NCBI GenBank assembly: GCA_015259045.1 | Contig: JABZHD010000044.1 | Location: 1-7,727, forward strand | Length of the DNA stretch: 7,727 nucleotides | Direction: 5' to 3' | Source of the DNA: Atopobium sp. | GTDB taxonomy: Bacteria > Actinomycetota > Coriobacteriia > Coriobacteriales > Atopobiaceae | In this document: one piece after another, positions 1 through 7,727 of the stretch | Layout: each line of letters opens with the position of its first letter | How positions within the stretch are numbered: the first letter of the stretch is position 1 | Program-made: the position numbers and the translations under genes | The notes under the pieces: generated by a model | What the model was told of the DNA's origin: nothing | What the model saw: the letters and a program-made list of their open reading frames with translations, nothing else | Databases searched by the model: none

Positions 1-1239
1 AAGGGCTGCACACTGTTCAACGGCGTGGAATAAATCAACGGAGCCAACTGAGCGGCCAGAACCACGAGCAACACCGTCTTGGATGGTAAACAAAATACAA
101 GGCACGTGATAGCGATTAACAATTCTTGAAGCAACAATGCCCTTTACGCCCTCATGCCAGCCCTCTTTGGCAAGCACAATTGCGTGGCCGCCGTCGTAAA
201 TTTCTTTTGCCTGCTCAAGTGCCTCATCGGTAAGCTTTGCCTCAATAGCACGACGCTCGGCATTAATCTCTTCTAGCTTGCCAGCAAGAATGGTTGCCTC
301 TTCAGCGTCTTCTGTAAGAAGAAGGTCAAGCGCGATATCAGTGGTACCCATACGACCCGCTGCATTAAGGCGAGGAATAATAGAAAATGGCAGATTATCT
401 GCAGAAATCTGAGCAATATCTTGACCAGCAACAGCAGCTAGAGCCACGAGACCTGGACGAAGACCTTTCTGGAGGCGCTTAACACCTTCAGAAACAAGCG
501 CACGATTCTCTTTGTTGAGCATCATCATGTCAGACAGTGTGCCCAACATAGCAACATCAATGTAATCAAGCCAAAGCTGAGGCTGATCTTGAAGCTGTCC
601 TAAAACCTGCACCAGCTTAAGGGCAACGCCTGCACCAGCAAGTTCTCTGGAAGGACAATCCTCAACAAGCTTTGGATCAGTTACTGGAACACCCTGGGGC
701 ACCAAATCTGCAGGCTCATGGTGATCGGTGACAACAACATTAATCCCCTGCTGTAAAAGCCAAGCAACTTCTTGAGCAGCAGCAATGCCGTTATCTACCG
801 TAATAATTAAATCTGGCTTTCTATCTTGCAAAACTCTTGCAAGAGCCTCTTTTGAAAGTCCGTATCCCTCACCAAAACGATGCGGAATATACGGCAAAAC
901 ATCTGCTCCCAATCGACGTAAAGCCAGAGTAAGCAGACATGTTGAGCTCATGCCATCAACATCAAAATCACCAAATACGGCAATCTTTTGATGCTCAACA
1001 ATTGCCTTATGAACACGGGCAGCAACCTCAGCCATTCCCGGAATGCACTGTGGATCCAGCCAATCTCTTTGCAAAGATGGCGAGAGGAACTCTTGAGCTG
1101 TAGCTACATCAGTAAATCCACGCGCTACTAGTACACGAGCAACAAGTGAAGTGACATGCAATTCTTTTTCAAATAACGACTCTAGATATACGTCTTGTGT
1201 AAGAACACTCCAACGAGTGCTTTTCTCGATGCCGGGCAT
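1..1239 (-). CDS. recJ: Single-stranded-DNA-specific exonuclease RecJ, N-terminal part (3' end beyond window)
   Basis: RecJ is a cytoplasmic 5'-to-3' single-strand DNA exonuclease of the DHH phosphoesterase family, used in recombinational and mismatch repair. I translated the minus strand by hand: the frame is open from the start to the left edge (413 residues) and holds the family motifs in order. These are DFDVDG at 91-96, VDNG at 149-152, TDHHEP at 171-176 (the DHH metal-binding signature), AGAGVA at 201-206, LGTLSD at 232-237, PRLNAAGRM at 289-297, and the DHHA1 part ending in SGRSVGSVDLF near 394-404. The aspartates and histidines that bind metal are intact. Two ATG codons sit in tandem (1242 and 1239). 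I chose 1239 because GAGG at 1245-1248 lies 5 nt before it but only 2 nt before the other. The gene stands alone after a terminator, so it is probably its own transcription unit. The C-terminal OB-type domain is not visible, so full length is unknown. Confidence 0.96.
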   Translation of the reverse strand, partial: MPGIEKSTRWSVLTQDVYLESLFEKELHVTSLVARVLVARGFTDVATAQEFLSPSLQRDWLDPQCIPGMAEVAARVHKAIVEHQKIAVFGDFDVDGMSSTCLLTLALRRLGADVLPYIPHRFGEGYGLSKEALARVLQDRKPDLIITVDNGIAAAQEVAWLLQQGINVVVTDHHEPADLVPQGVPVTDPKLVEDCPSRELAGAGVALKLVQVLGQLQDQPQLWLDYIDVAMLGTLSDMMMLNKENRALVSEGVKRLQKGLRPGLVALAAVAGQDIAQISADNLPFSIIPRLNAAGRMGTTDIALDLLLTEDAEEATILAGKLEEINAERRAIEAKLTDEALEQAKEIYDGGHAIVLAKEGWHEGVKGIVASRIVNRYHVPCILFTIQDGVARGSGRSVGSVDLFHAVEQCAAL

Positions 1240-1274
1240 CATGTCCTCTTTTCTGTGGCGGCAGAGCCAGCCAG

Positions 1275-1291
1275 GGGCGCCTTGGGCACCC
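1275..1291 (-). other. GC-rich hairpin in the recJ leader
   Basis: On the minus strand GGGTGCC and GGCGCCC form a 7-bp stem (one G-U pair) around a 3-nt CAA loop, ending about 27 nt before the GAGG ribosome site of recJ. No U-run follows, so it is not a terminator for minus-strand transcripts. It may simply stabilise the mRNA leader or lower recJ expression. The pairing is seen in the sequence; any function is a guess. Confidence 0.35.
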
Positions 1292-1330
1292 GCGAATGTT
1301 TATCCCTTTTATTCTACCCGTGTCACCGGA

Positions 1331-1368
1331 CAAAAAATGACTAGCCCACAAATTAGTGAGCTAGTCAT
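1331..1368 (-). terminator. Rho-independent terminator after tgt
   Basis: On the minus strand ATGACTAGC and GCTAGTCAT form a perfect 9-bp stem (outer arms 1360-1368 and 1337-1345). After one mismatch the stem continues with CAC/GTG around the loop. A run of six T (1332-1337) follows at once. The U-run on only this side sets the direction: it ends transcripts coming from the lys/dap/tgt genes. It lies about 90 nt after the tgt stop and about 90 nt before the recJ start, so it separates the two units. Confidence 0.85.
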
Positions 1369-1386
1369 AAAAAATTTAAATCAAAG

Positions 1387-1432
1387 TTGCTTGCGCGGAG
1401 CTATCAAGATTTCTTGCACAGCGCTATCAAGA
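1387..1432 (-). repeat. Two imperfect tandem copies of a 23-nt unit
   Basis: The units at 1410-1432 and 1387-1409 (transcription order) abut exactly and agree at 19 of 23 positions. Both begin TCTTGATAGC on the minus strand and share GCAAG near the end. They lie in the untranslated tail between the tgt stop codon and the terminator. Each copy contains CTTG and CAAG about 15 nt apart, so weak local folding is possible. This may be a local duplication of 3' untranslated sequence. No function can be assigned. Confidence 0.55.
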
Positions 1433-1456
1433 AGACGGGTTTCTCGCCAGGCGAAC

Positions 1457-3386
<1,930 letters not shown>

Positions 3387-3391
3387 GCGCG

Positions 3392-3400
3392 TCCTTTCCT
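3392..3400 (-). promoter_or_regulatory. Strong ribosome binding site of dapH
   Basis: AGGAAAGGA on the minus strand ends 5 nt before the dapH ATG. It is the clearest ribosome site in the operon, fitting a gene that starts 54 nt after the previous stop and cannot rely on close coupling to dapB. Confidence 0.6.
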
Positions 3401-3410
3401 AATCAAACAG

Positions 3411-3434
3411 GCGCTGACCTGCAAAGGCCAGCAC
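3411..3434 (-). other. Hairpin in the dapB-dapH gap
   Basis: On the minus strand GTGCTGGCC and GGTCAGCGC form a 9-bp stem (two G-U pairs) with a TTTGCA loop. It starts 6 nt after the dapB stop and ends 11 nt before the dapH ribosome site. The following sequence is only mildly U-rich, so full termination is unlikely. It could be an RNA processing or stability site that sets dapH and tgt levels apart from the upstream genes. The pairing is seen; the role is inferred. Confidence 0.45.
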
Positions 3435-3440
3435 ATGCGG

Positions 3441-4157
3441 TTATCCAAAAATCAACTCTTCAAAGGTATAGAAACCTGGAGTTTTTGTAAGCAATTTCTC
3501 AGCACACGCAACAGCTCCGTTCACAAAAATCTGACGAGACGTTGCGCGATGAGTCAGGCAAACTTCCTCATCCTGTCCAAAGAAATGCACCTCATGAGTG
3601 CCAGCCACCGTGCCGCCTCTGAGGGCAAACACGCCAATCTCGTCCTTAGTGCGCGCTCCACAGAAACCCTCGCGGCCGGAAACAACGGGGCGAGTTCCCT
3701 CAGGATCAATAGCAGCGAGCAGCAGCTTTGCTGTGCCGGACGGAGCGTCAACCTTCTGGTTATGATGCGTCTCCACAATCTCGGTGTCCCAGCCGTTAAG
3801 CGCCTCAGCAGCCATAGCCACCGCACGCCTCAACACGGCAACACCCACCGAATAGTTTGCCGCGTGAATCACCGGCACGCTCTCCCCCAGCTGCTTCAGC
3901 TCCAAAAGCTGCTCTGGCGAGAAACCCGTTGTGCCAGAAACCAGCGCGCACCCGCGCTCACGCACAAATCCGACAACAGCATCAAAGGCAGCAACGCCAG
4001 AGAAATCCACAACCACATCAGGCGTCTGCTCAACGGTACTCAACTGATTGATATTCTCGTGACCAAACGCACCAAGTACCTCAAAACCGTGAGCAATCAG
4101 GGTTTGCTCGATGAGCTTTCCCATCTTGCCAGTACCAATTACTACTGCACTAGGCAT
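3441..4157 (-). CDS. dapB: 4-hydroxy-tetrahydrodipicolinate reductase DapB
   Basis: DapB reduces the DapA product to tetrahydrodipicolinate with NAD(P)H in the cytoplasm. From ATG 4157 it has 238 residues, somewhat shorter than E. coli DapB (273) and near the usual Gram-positive size. The N-terminal Rossmann fold shows GTGKMG at 8-13, DFS at 51-53 and SGTTG at 74-78. The substrate domain carries ETHHNQKVDAPSGTA at 129-143, where H131 and K135 match the catalytic His159 and Lys163 of E. coli. FALRGG at 177-182 is the conserved late motif. An in-frame TTG lies one codon upstream (4160); I prefer the ATG, although AAAGG lies 9 nt before the TTG and 12 nt before the ATG. The start overlaps the end of dapA by 8 nt, a typical sign of translational coupling. 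Confidence 0.96.
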   Translation of the reverse strand: MPSAVVIGTGKMGKLIEQTLIAHGFEVLGAFGHENINQLSTVEQTPDVVVDFSGVAAFDAVVGFVRERGCALVSGTTGFSPEQLLELKQLGESVPVIHAANYSVGVAVLRRAVAMAAEALNGWDTEIVETHHNQKVDAPSGTAKLLLAAIDPEGTRPVVSGREGFCGARTKDEIGVFALRGGTVAGTHEVHFFGQDEEVCLTHRATSRQIFVNGAVACAEKLLTKTPGFYTFEELIFG

Positions 4158-5043
4158 CAAGAAGACCAGCCTTTCTCATAGCGTTTTCAAGCACCTCGGC
4201 GTGCTCATCAGTCATCTTCCACAGAGGTAGACGGTAATTTTCTTCCATAAGTCCCATACGAGCCAGAGCGGCCTTGACAGGAATTGGATTGACCTCGCAG
4301 AAGAGGGCGTGTACCAGGTCAAGATACTGAAGCTGAAGCTCGCGAGCAAGAGAGACCTCACCACGGTGCCATGCAACTACCAGGTCATGAACCATCTTTG
4401 GATCAAGGTTAGACCAAACAGAAATAACACCAGAAGCACCAAGAGAAAGCAGTGGAACAATCATGTCATCATTTCCGGACCACATAGTAAAGTCATCGCT
4501 CAAATAACGAGCAACCTTTGTTGCGTACGCAATGTCTCCAGAAGCCTCTTTAATACCCCATGCATTTGGATGCGCTGCAAGCCTCTGAACGTTGCGCTCA
4601 GAAATTGAGCAGCCCGTTCTACCAGGAATGTTATACAAAATACAAGGAACATCAACGCGATCTAATACATACGAGAAGTGCTGGTAGATGCCCTCTTCGT
4701 TACTCTTGTTGTAGTAAGGAGTAATCAGCAGCAGGCCATCAACACCTGCCTTCTCTAGGGCCTCTGCTTTGCGCAAAGACTCAGCAGAAGAGTTGGAGCC
4801 AGCACCGCCAATAACAGGAATTCTACCCTGAGCTCGAGCAAGAATTGCCTTAACTACCTCGATGTCCTCCTCGTCTGTCATGGTTGAGGACTCGCCGGTA
4901 GTACCAAGAGCGAGAATACCGTCAATTCCCTGTTCAATCTGGAAGTCTACAAAGTGCTCAAGTGACTTGAAATCAACATTTCCCTGAGCATCAAATGGGG
5001 TTACTAAAGCGGTGATTGCACCAGTCAAATTCTTCATGTCCAT
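4150..5043 (-). CDS. dapA: 4-hydroxy-tetrahydrodipicolinate synthase DapA
   Basis: DapA condenses pyruvate with L-aspartate-4-semialdehyde, the first step specific to diaminopimelate and lysine. It is a (beta/alpha)8-barrel class I aldolase, and its 297 residues match the family (about 292). LGTTGES at 46-52 is the pyruvate-binding motif. TPYYNK at 108-113 and YNIPGRTG at 137-144 supply the catalytic tyrosines and R142. K165 in IKEASGD (164-170) is the Schiff-base lysine. SGNDD follows near 189-193. ATG 5043 is used, with GAGGG at 5055-5059 upstream; that site overlaps the lysA stop codon, leaving only 15 nt between the genes. Feedback inhibition by lysine cannot be judged from the sequence, and the riboswitch upstream of lysA may control this gene through the shared mRNA. 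Confidence 0.97.
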   Translation of the reverse strand: MDMKNLTGAITALVTPFDAQGNVDFKSLEHFVDFQIEQGIDGILALGTTGESSTMTDEEDIEVVKAILARAQGRIPVIGGAGSNSSAESLRKAEALEKAGVDGLLLITPYYNKSNEEGIYQHFSYVLDRVDVPCILYNIPGRTGCSISERNVQRLAAHPNAWGIKEASGDIAYATKVARYLSDDFTMWSGNDDMIVPLLSLGASGVISVWSNLDPKMVHDLVVAWHRGEVSLARELQLQYLDLVHALFCEVNPIPVKAALARMGLMEENYRLPLWKMTDEHAEVLENAMRKAGLLDA

Positions 5044-5058
5044 AGTTTTTCTCGCCCT

Positions 5059-6363
5059 CTAACGTGTGGTGTTTATAGTTGTTTGTTGCGCAAGATCAGA
5101 AAAATCAGAGCCATCAAATACAAGCGTTGCAAAGTAATCAGCCTCGGTCTCGGCGCGGCGAATAAGCTGCACGGATCCATCTTCTAGAAGCAGCAGCTCA
5201 GCGGAGCGCAGACGGCCGTTGTAGTTATAGCCCATCGAGAAACCATGAGCGCCCGTATCGTGAATAAACAAGAGGTCACCCACAGCTACCTCTGGGAGCT
5301 GGCGGTTCTTTGCAAACTGATCGTTATTCTCGCAAAGTCCGCCCACAACGTTGTACGTATGAGTTGCAGGAGCGTCCTCTTTGCCCATAACAGTGATGTG
5401 ATGATAGGCATCGTAGATTGCAGGACGCATAAGGTTTGCCGCGCAGGCGTCTACGCCTAGGTAGTGGCGATACGTCTCTTTTTGGTGCAAAACGCGGGTA
5501 ACAAGCGCACCGGCGGGGCCCAAAAGCCAACGTCCAAGCTCGGTGTAAATGGCAACGTCTCCCATACCAGCAGGAACTAAGACCTCTTCAAAGGCGCGCT
5601 TTACACCCTGACCAATGGCCAAGACGTCAGGCTCAACCTGGTCTGGCTCATACGCCACACCAATGCCACCAGAAAGATCGATAAATCCAATATGAATATC
5701 AAGCTCTCTGTGCAGCTTAACGGCCAGCTCAAAGAGAACGCGCGCAAGGTTTGGATAGTAATCTTCCTCTTGAGCGTTACTAGCCAAGAATGCATGGAGG
5801 CCAAACTCAGTCACGCCTTTGGTTTTAAGATACGCAAACGTCTGGAATAGCTGCTCTTCTGTCATGCCAAACTTAGCATCATCGGGATTTCCAATAATGC
5901 CATTTTGCGATTCAAACACGCCACCAGGATTAAGGCGTGCGCACATGACCTGCGGCATGTTGCTTCCCACCGCTTCTTCAAGCGTTGTAAGCATATCGCC
6001 ACCAGCGTCTAAGTTAATAATGGCTCCCAGCTCATGAGCGCGAGCAAAGTCAAGCACCGTAGTGTCATTTGACGAGAGCATAATGTTTTGACCTGTAACT
6101 CCACAGGCTTTTGCAAGGGTAAGCTCTGTGGCATTTGCGCAGTCACAGCCGCAACCAAGCTCTGCCAGCAACTTCACAATGTAAGGGTTTGGCGTGGCCT
6201 TCACCGCAAAGTACTCTTTAAAGCCAGTATTCCAACTAAAAGCCTCTTGCAAAAGCTTTGCTCGGCGAACAATTTCTGCCTTGTTATACAGGTGAAATGG
6301 CGTTGGATACGTCGTAGTGATTGCCTCTAGGGCATCTACAGAAACAAACGGTTTCTTACTCAA
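5059..6363 (-). CDS. lysA: Diaminopimelate decarboxylase LysA
   Basis: LysA removes CO2 from the D-centre of meso-diaminopimelate to give L-lysine, the last pathway step. The 434-residue fold-type III PLP enzyme has an alanine-racemase-like barrel with K55 in FAVKATPNP (52-60) as the PLP lysine, H190 in GLHAFLASN (188-196), and the glycine-rich phosphate loop SGGIG at 231-235. ELGR at 275-278 stands where many LysA have EPGR. The C-terminal domain holds active-site C344 in CENND and GAHGFSMGYNYNG at 371-383, where the common form reads GAYGFSM. These variants suggest a divergent but coherent LysA clade, not a damaged gene. The start is TTG at 6363: an in-frame TGA lies four codons upstream and no ATG is near. 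The ribosome site GAGGGGG (6368-6374) lies inside the riboswitch platform, so lysine should repress translation. lysA is first in the run, 15 nt before dapA. Confidence 0.95.
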   Translation of the reverse strand: MSKKPFVSVDALEAITTTYPTPFHLYNKAEIVRRAKLLQEAFSWNTGFKEYFAVKATPNPYIVKLLAELGCGCDCANATELTLAKACGVTGQNIMLSSNDTTVLDFARAHELGAIINLDAGGDMLTTLEEAVGSNMPQVMCARLNPGGVFESQNGIIGNPDDAKFGMTEEQLFQTFAYLKTKGVTEFGLHAFLASNAQEEDYYPNLARVLFELAVKLHRELDIHIGFIDLSGGIGVAYEPDQVEPDVLAIGQGVKRAFEEVLVPAGMGDVAIYTELGRWLLGPAGALVTRVLHQKETYRHYLGVDACAANLMRPAIYDAYHHITVMGKEDAPATHTYNVVGGLCENNDQFAKNRQLPEVAVGDLLFIHDTGAHGFSMGYNYNGRLRSAELLLLEDGSVQLIRRAETEADYFATLVFDGSDFSDLAQQTTINTTR

Positions 6364-6364
6364 A

Positions 6365-6412
6365 GCTCCCCCTCAAATTGGGGGCGCAATACACCGTCAA
6401 AGTAGCACCCCC
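6365..6412 (-). promoter_or_regulatory. Expression platform: ribosome-site sequestor and competing anti-sequestor
   Basis: Arm A (6405-6412, GGGGGTGC) belongs to the aptamer junction after P5. Arm B (6380-6387) is GCGCCCCC. Arm C (6365-6372, GGGGGAGC) overlaps the lysA ribosome site. B pairs with A over 8 bp (one G-U), or with C over 7 of 8 positions with a 7-nt loop. The two pairings exclude each other. The B-C hairpin is followed by only three U and then the TTG start, so translation control is more likely than termination. Lysine binding should hold A in the aptamer, free B and hide the ribosome site. Confidence 0.7.
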
Positions 6413-6559
6413 GAAATCTCGGACAGTCTTGCATGTATTTCATACAAGCCCACCTGACAACCACGCCTGATTGCCAAGTTCGGCGAACCTCGCCTCCTTC
6501 TGGGGTCACTGCCTGCCGACTAACCCAGAACCCATCGTGCTCGCTCCTCTATTGACAGT
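6365..6559 (-). promoter_or_regulatory. Lysine riboswitch (L box) in the lysA leader
   Basis: The minus-strand leader carries the L-box signature in the right order. P1 is ACTGTCAA (6552-6559) with TTGACGGT (6393-6400), 8 bp. The conserved AGAGGAGCG follows at 6542-6550. P2 is TTCTGGG/CCCAGAA within 6498-6530. GGAGGCGAGGTTCGCCGAA then matches the core of known L boxes. P3 is a 10-bp stem at 6453-6478, P4 an 8-bp stem at 6428-6448 followed by GACTGTC, and P5 is CCGA/TCGG at 6411-6422. The junction GGGGGTGCTA leads back into P1. The aptamer spans about 6393-6559 and the platform continues to the ribosome site. Bacterial L boxes bind lysine and repress lysine biosynthesis or transport genes. The position, directly before lysA-dapA-dapB-dapH, fits. 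I saw no convincing promoter just upstream. Confidence 0.93.
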
Positions 6560-6591
6560 AAAACCCTACCACAGAAAGCTCTGTATTTGGG
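6560..6591 (-). terminator. Possible weak terminator after the aminotransferase
   Basis: Directly after the TAG of the aminotransferase the minus strand can fold CCC and GGG outside ACAGA/TCTGT around a GCTT loop, with an internal loop of mismatches, followed by TTTT (6560-6563). The stem is interrupted and the U-run short, so termination would be partial at best. If real, it separates the aminotransferase from the lysA operon; if not, the genes share a transcript with an internal riboswitch. Confidence 0.3.
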
Positions 6592-7727
6592 CTAGTTTTG
6601 TTCTTCTCGCAAAGTATTAACAAAAGTCTTAAGGCGAGAAAGGCCTTCTGTCAGATTCTTGTCTGAGGCAGCGTAACTAATACGCACGTACCCCTCGGCG
6701 CCGAAGAAAACACCAGGTACCAGTGCTACACCAAACTCCTTGATTGCTCGCTCACAAAACGCCTCAGAATCAAGGGCAAATTCCTTGATTGATGGAAATG
6801 CGTAGAAGGCACCTTCTGGCTCTTCAACAGGAAGTTTCATATCTTGAAGCGCAGAAAGTACAATCTGCCTGCGCTTTTGATAGTTTGTGCGCATAGGCGT
6901 GACATCGTAAGAAAGTGCATAGAGAGCAGCTGGCTGCAAAAATGAAGGAACAGAAGACACTAGCTGGGCGTGAACCTTTCCAATATCTGTCGCAAGCTCA
7001 TCAGAGGTGGCAACCCAACCAAGTCTCCAACCCGTCATTGCCCATGGTTTGGAGAAACTATTTGTCACAATGCAGCGATCAGCTAAGTCTGGATAGAGCT
7101 CAACAAAACGTGGAACGTCCTCAACATAGGCAAGCTCTCTATAAACGTCATCACACAAAACATAAAAGCCGTGCTTGCGGGCCAGTTCTGCCACCGCATC
7201 AAGCGACTCTTTTGTATAAACACATCCCGTAGGATTGTTAGGAGAAGTCAGCACAATAAGCTTTGTCTTCTCTGAAATCTTTGACTTAAGTTGCTCAGCA
7301 TCAATTTGGAAATGATTGTCACTGGTATCAAGCGGCACAACTACACCACGATTAAGCTGGCAGAGTGTTTTGTATACCAGATACGCTGGTTCAGGAATGA
7401 TAACTTCATCGCCTGGATTCATAAGGGTCAGCATAGTTGCAGAAATGGCTTCCGCAGCTCCCACGGTAACTACAATACCGTCTGGACCGACCTTCATACC
7501 ACGTGCAGACTCCCAGGCAGCAATGGCCTCCCTAAGTTCAAGAGTACCAACGTTGGGTGGATAATGCGTGTTTCCAGCTGCAAGTTCTCTGTCTACTAAG
7601 TTGCAAATAGGGGTTGGAGTATCTTCTCCCGGCTCTCCAATAGTTAAAGAAATACATCCTGGTGTCGCAGCAGCAAGTGCCGAGAACCGCCTGATACCAG
7701 AGGGTTTGAAAAGCTCTAGTGTTGTAT
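6592..7727 (-). CDS. patA: PLP-dependent aminotransferase, probable N-acetyl-LL-diaminopimelate aminotransferase (5' end beyond window)
   Basis: This is a fold-type I class I/II aminotransferase. If it is PatA, it converts N-acetyl-2-amino-6-oxopimelate to N-acetyl-LL-diaminopimelate with glutamate as donor, the step after DapH. The frame is open to the right edge: 377 residues plus a partial codon are visible, so only about 10-20 N-terminal residues should be missing. An internal ATG at 7497 is not the start, because conserved sequence continues upstream (GIRRFS near 10-15, ISLTIGEPGEDTP near 25-37, HYPPNVGTLELREAI). Other motifs are SPNNPTG near 161-167 and NSFSKPWAMTGWRLGW around 222-237, with K226 as the PLP lysine. 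GAFYAFPSIKEF and a late EGYVRISYA also occur. Similarity to Bacillus PatA is visible at both ends. Aminotransferase families overlap in substrate, so the specific name rests partly on the neighbouring dap genes; a general aspartate aminotransferase is the alternative. Confidence 0.88.
   Translation of the reverse strand, partial: TTLELFKPSGIRRFSALAAATPGCISLTIGEPGEDTPTPICNLVDRELAAGNTHYPPNVGTLELREAIAAWESARGMKVGPDGIVVTVGAAEAISATMLTLMNPGDEVIIPEPAYLVYKTLCQLNRGVVVPLDTSDNHFQIDAEQLKSKISEKTKLIVLTSPNNPTGCVYTKESLDAVAELARKHGFYVLCDDVYRELAYVEDVPRFVELYPDLADRCIVTNSFSKPWAMTGWRLGWVATSDELATDIGKVHAQLVSSVPSFLQPAALYALSYDVTPMRTNYQKRRQIVLSALQDMKLPVEEPEGAFYAFPSIKEFALDSEAFCERAIKEFGVALVPGVFFGAEGYVRISYAASDKNLTEGLSRLKTFVNTLREEQN

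Noticed and set aside
1311..1316. TAGAAT on the minus strand as a -10 box for recJ
   Set aside because: It resembles a -10 element, but no acceptable -35 hexamer lies 16-18 nt upstream. It is possible but too weak to list.
3435..4181. Plus-strand frame of 248 codons across dapB
   Set aside because: It mirrors dapB almost end to end, and its translation has no recognisable domain.
6365..6387. The platform hairpin as a Rho-independent terminator
   Set aside because: The GC-rich stem is followed by only three U and then coding sequence, so it fits ribosome-site masking better than termination.
6563..6570. TGGTAGGGT on the minus strand as an extended -10 for the riboswitch leader
   Set aside because: It fits poorly, has no -35 partner, and would start transcription inside the P1 strand of the aptamer.
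6592..7497. Aminotransferase read as a complete 301-residue protein starting at ATG 7497
   Set aside because: The frame continues upstream to the window edge with conserved N-terminal aminotransferase sequence (GIRRFS, ISLTIGEP), so that ATG is internal and the gene is cut by the window.

Overview
The window looks like a chromosomal stretch of a low-to-mid GC actinobacterium. Coriobacteriia (an Atopobium/Olsenella-like genus) is my best guess, based on protein style and about 45-50% GC judged by eye. This is inference, not a taxonomic test. All genes I can support lie on the minus strand, so transcription runs from high to low coordinates. I see no mobile element, CRISPR array, tRNA or rRNA gene, and no broken gene.

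Layout in transcription order: a PLP aminotransferase cut by the right edge (6592-7727, probably PatA, N-acetyl-LL-diaminopimelate aminotransferase); a 228-nt intergenic region filled by a lysine riboswitch (L box, about 6365-6559); then a tight run lysA (5059-6363), dapA (4150-5043), dapB (3441-4157), dapH (2685-3386) and tgt (1457-2674). The run ends at a clear Rho-independent terminator (1331-1368). A separate unit, recJ, starts at about 1239 and runs off the left edge.

The genes make most of one pathway. DapA condenses aspartate semialdehyde with pyruvate, DapB reduces the product to tetrahydrodipicolinate, DapH acetylates it, PatA aminates the acetylated keto acid, and LysA decarboxylates meso-diaminopimelate to lysine. 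This is the acetylase branch of diaminopimelate/lysine synthesis, as in Bacillus subtilis. The acetyl-diaminopimelate deacetylase, the DapF epimerase and the aspartokinase/semialdehyde dehydrogenase steps are not in the window. The end product is sensed directly by the riboswitch in front of lysA.

The most interesting element is the expression platform of that riboswitch. A C-rich arm (6380-6387) can pair perfectly with the aptamer's 3' junction (6405-6412), or, with one mismatch, with the lysA Shine-Dalgarno region (6365-6372). That is a legible translational OFF switch on a gene that also starts with TTG. Otherwise the region is housekeeping, and I found no evidence of an undescribed multi-gene system.
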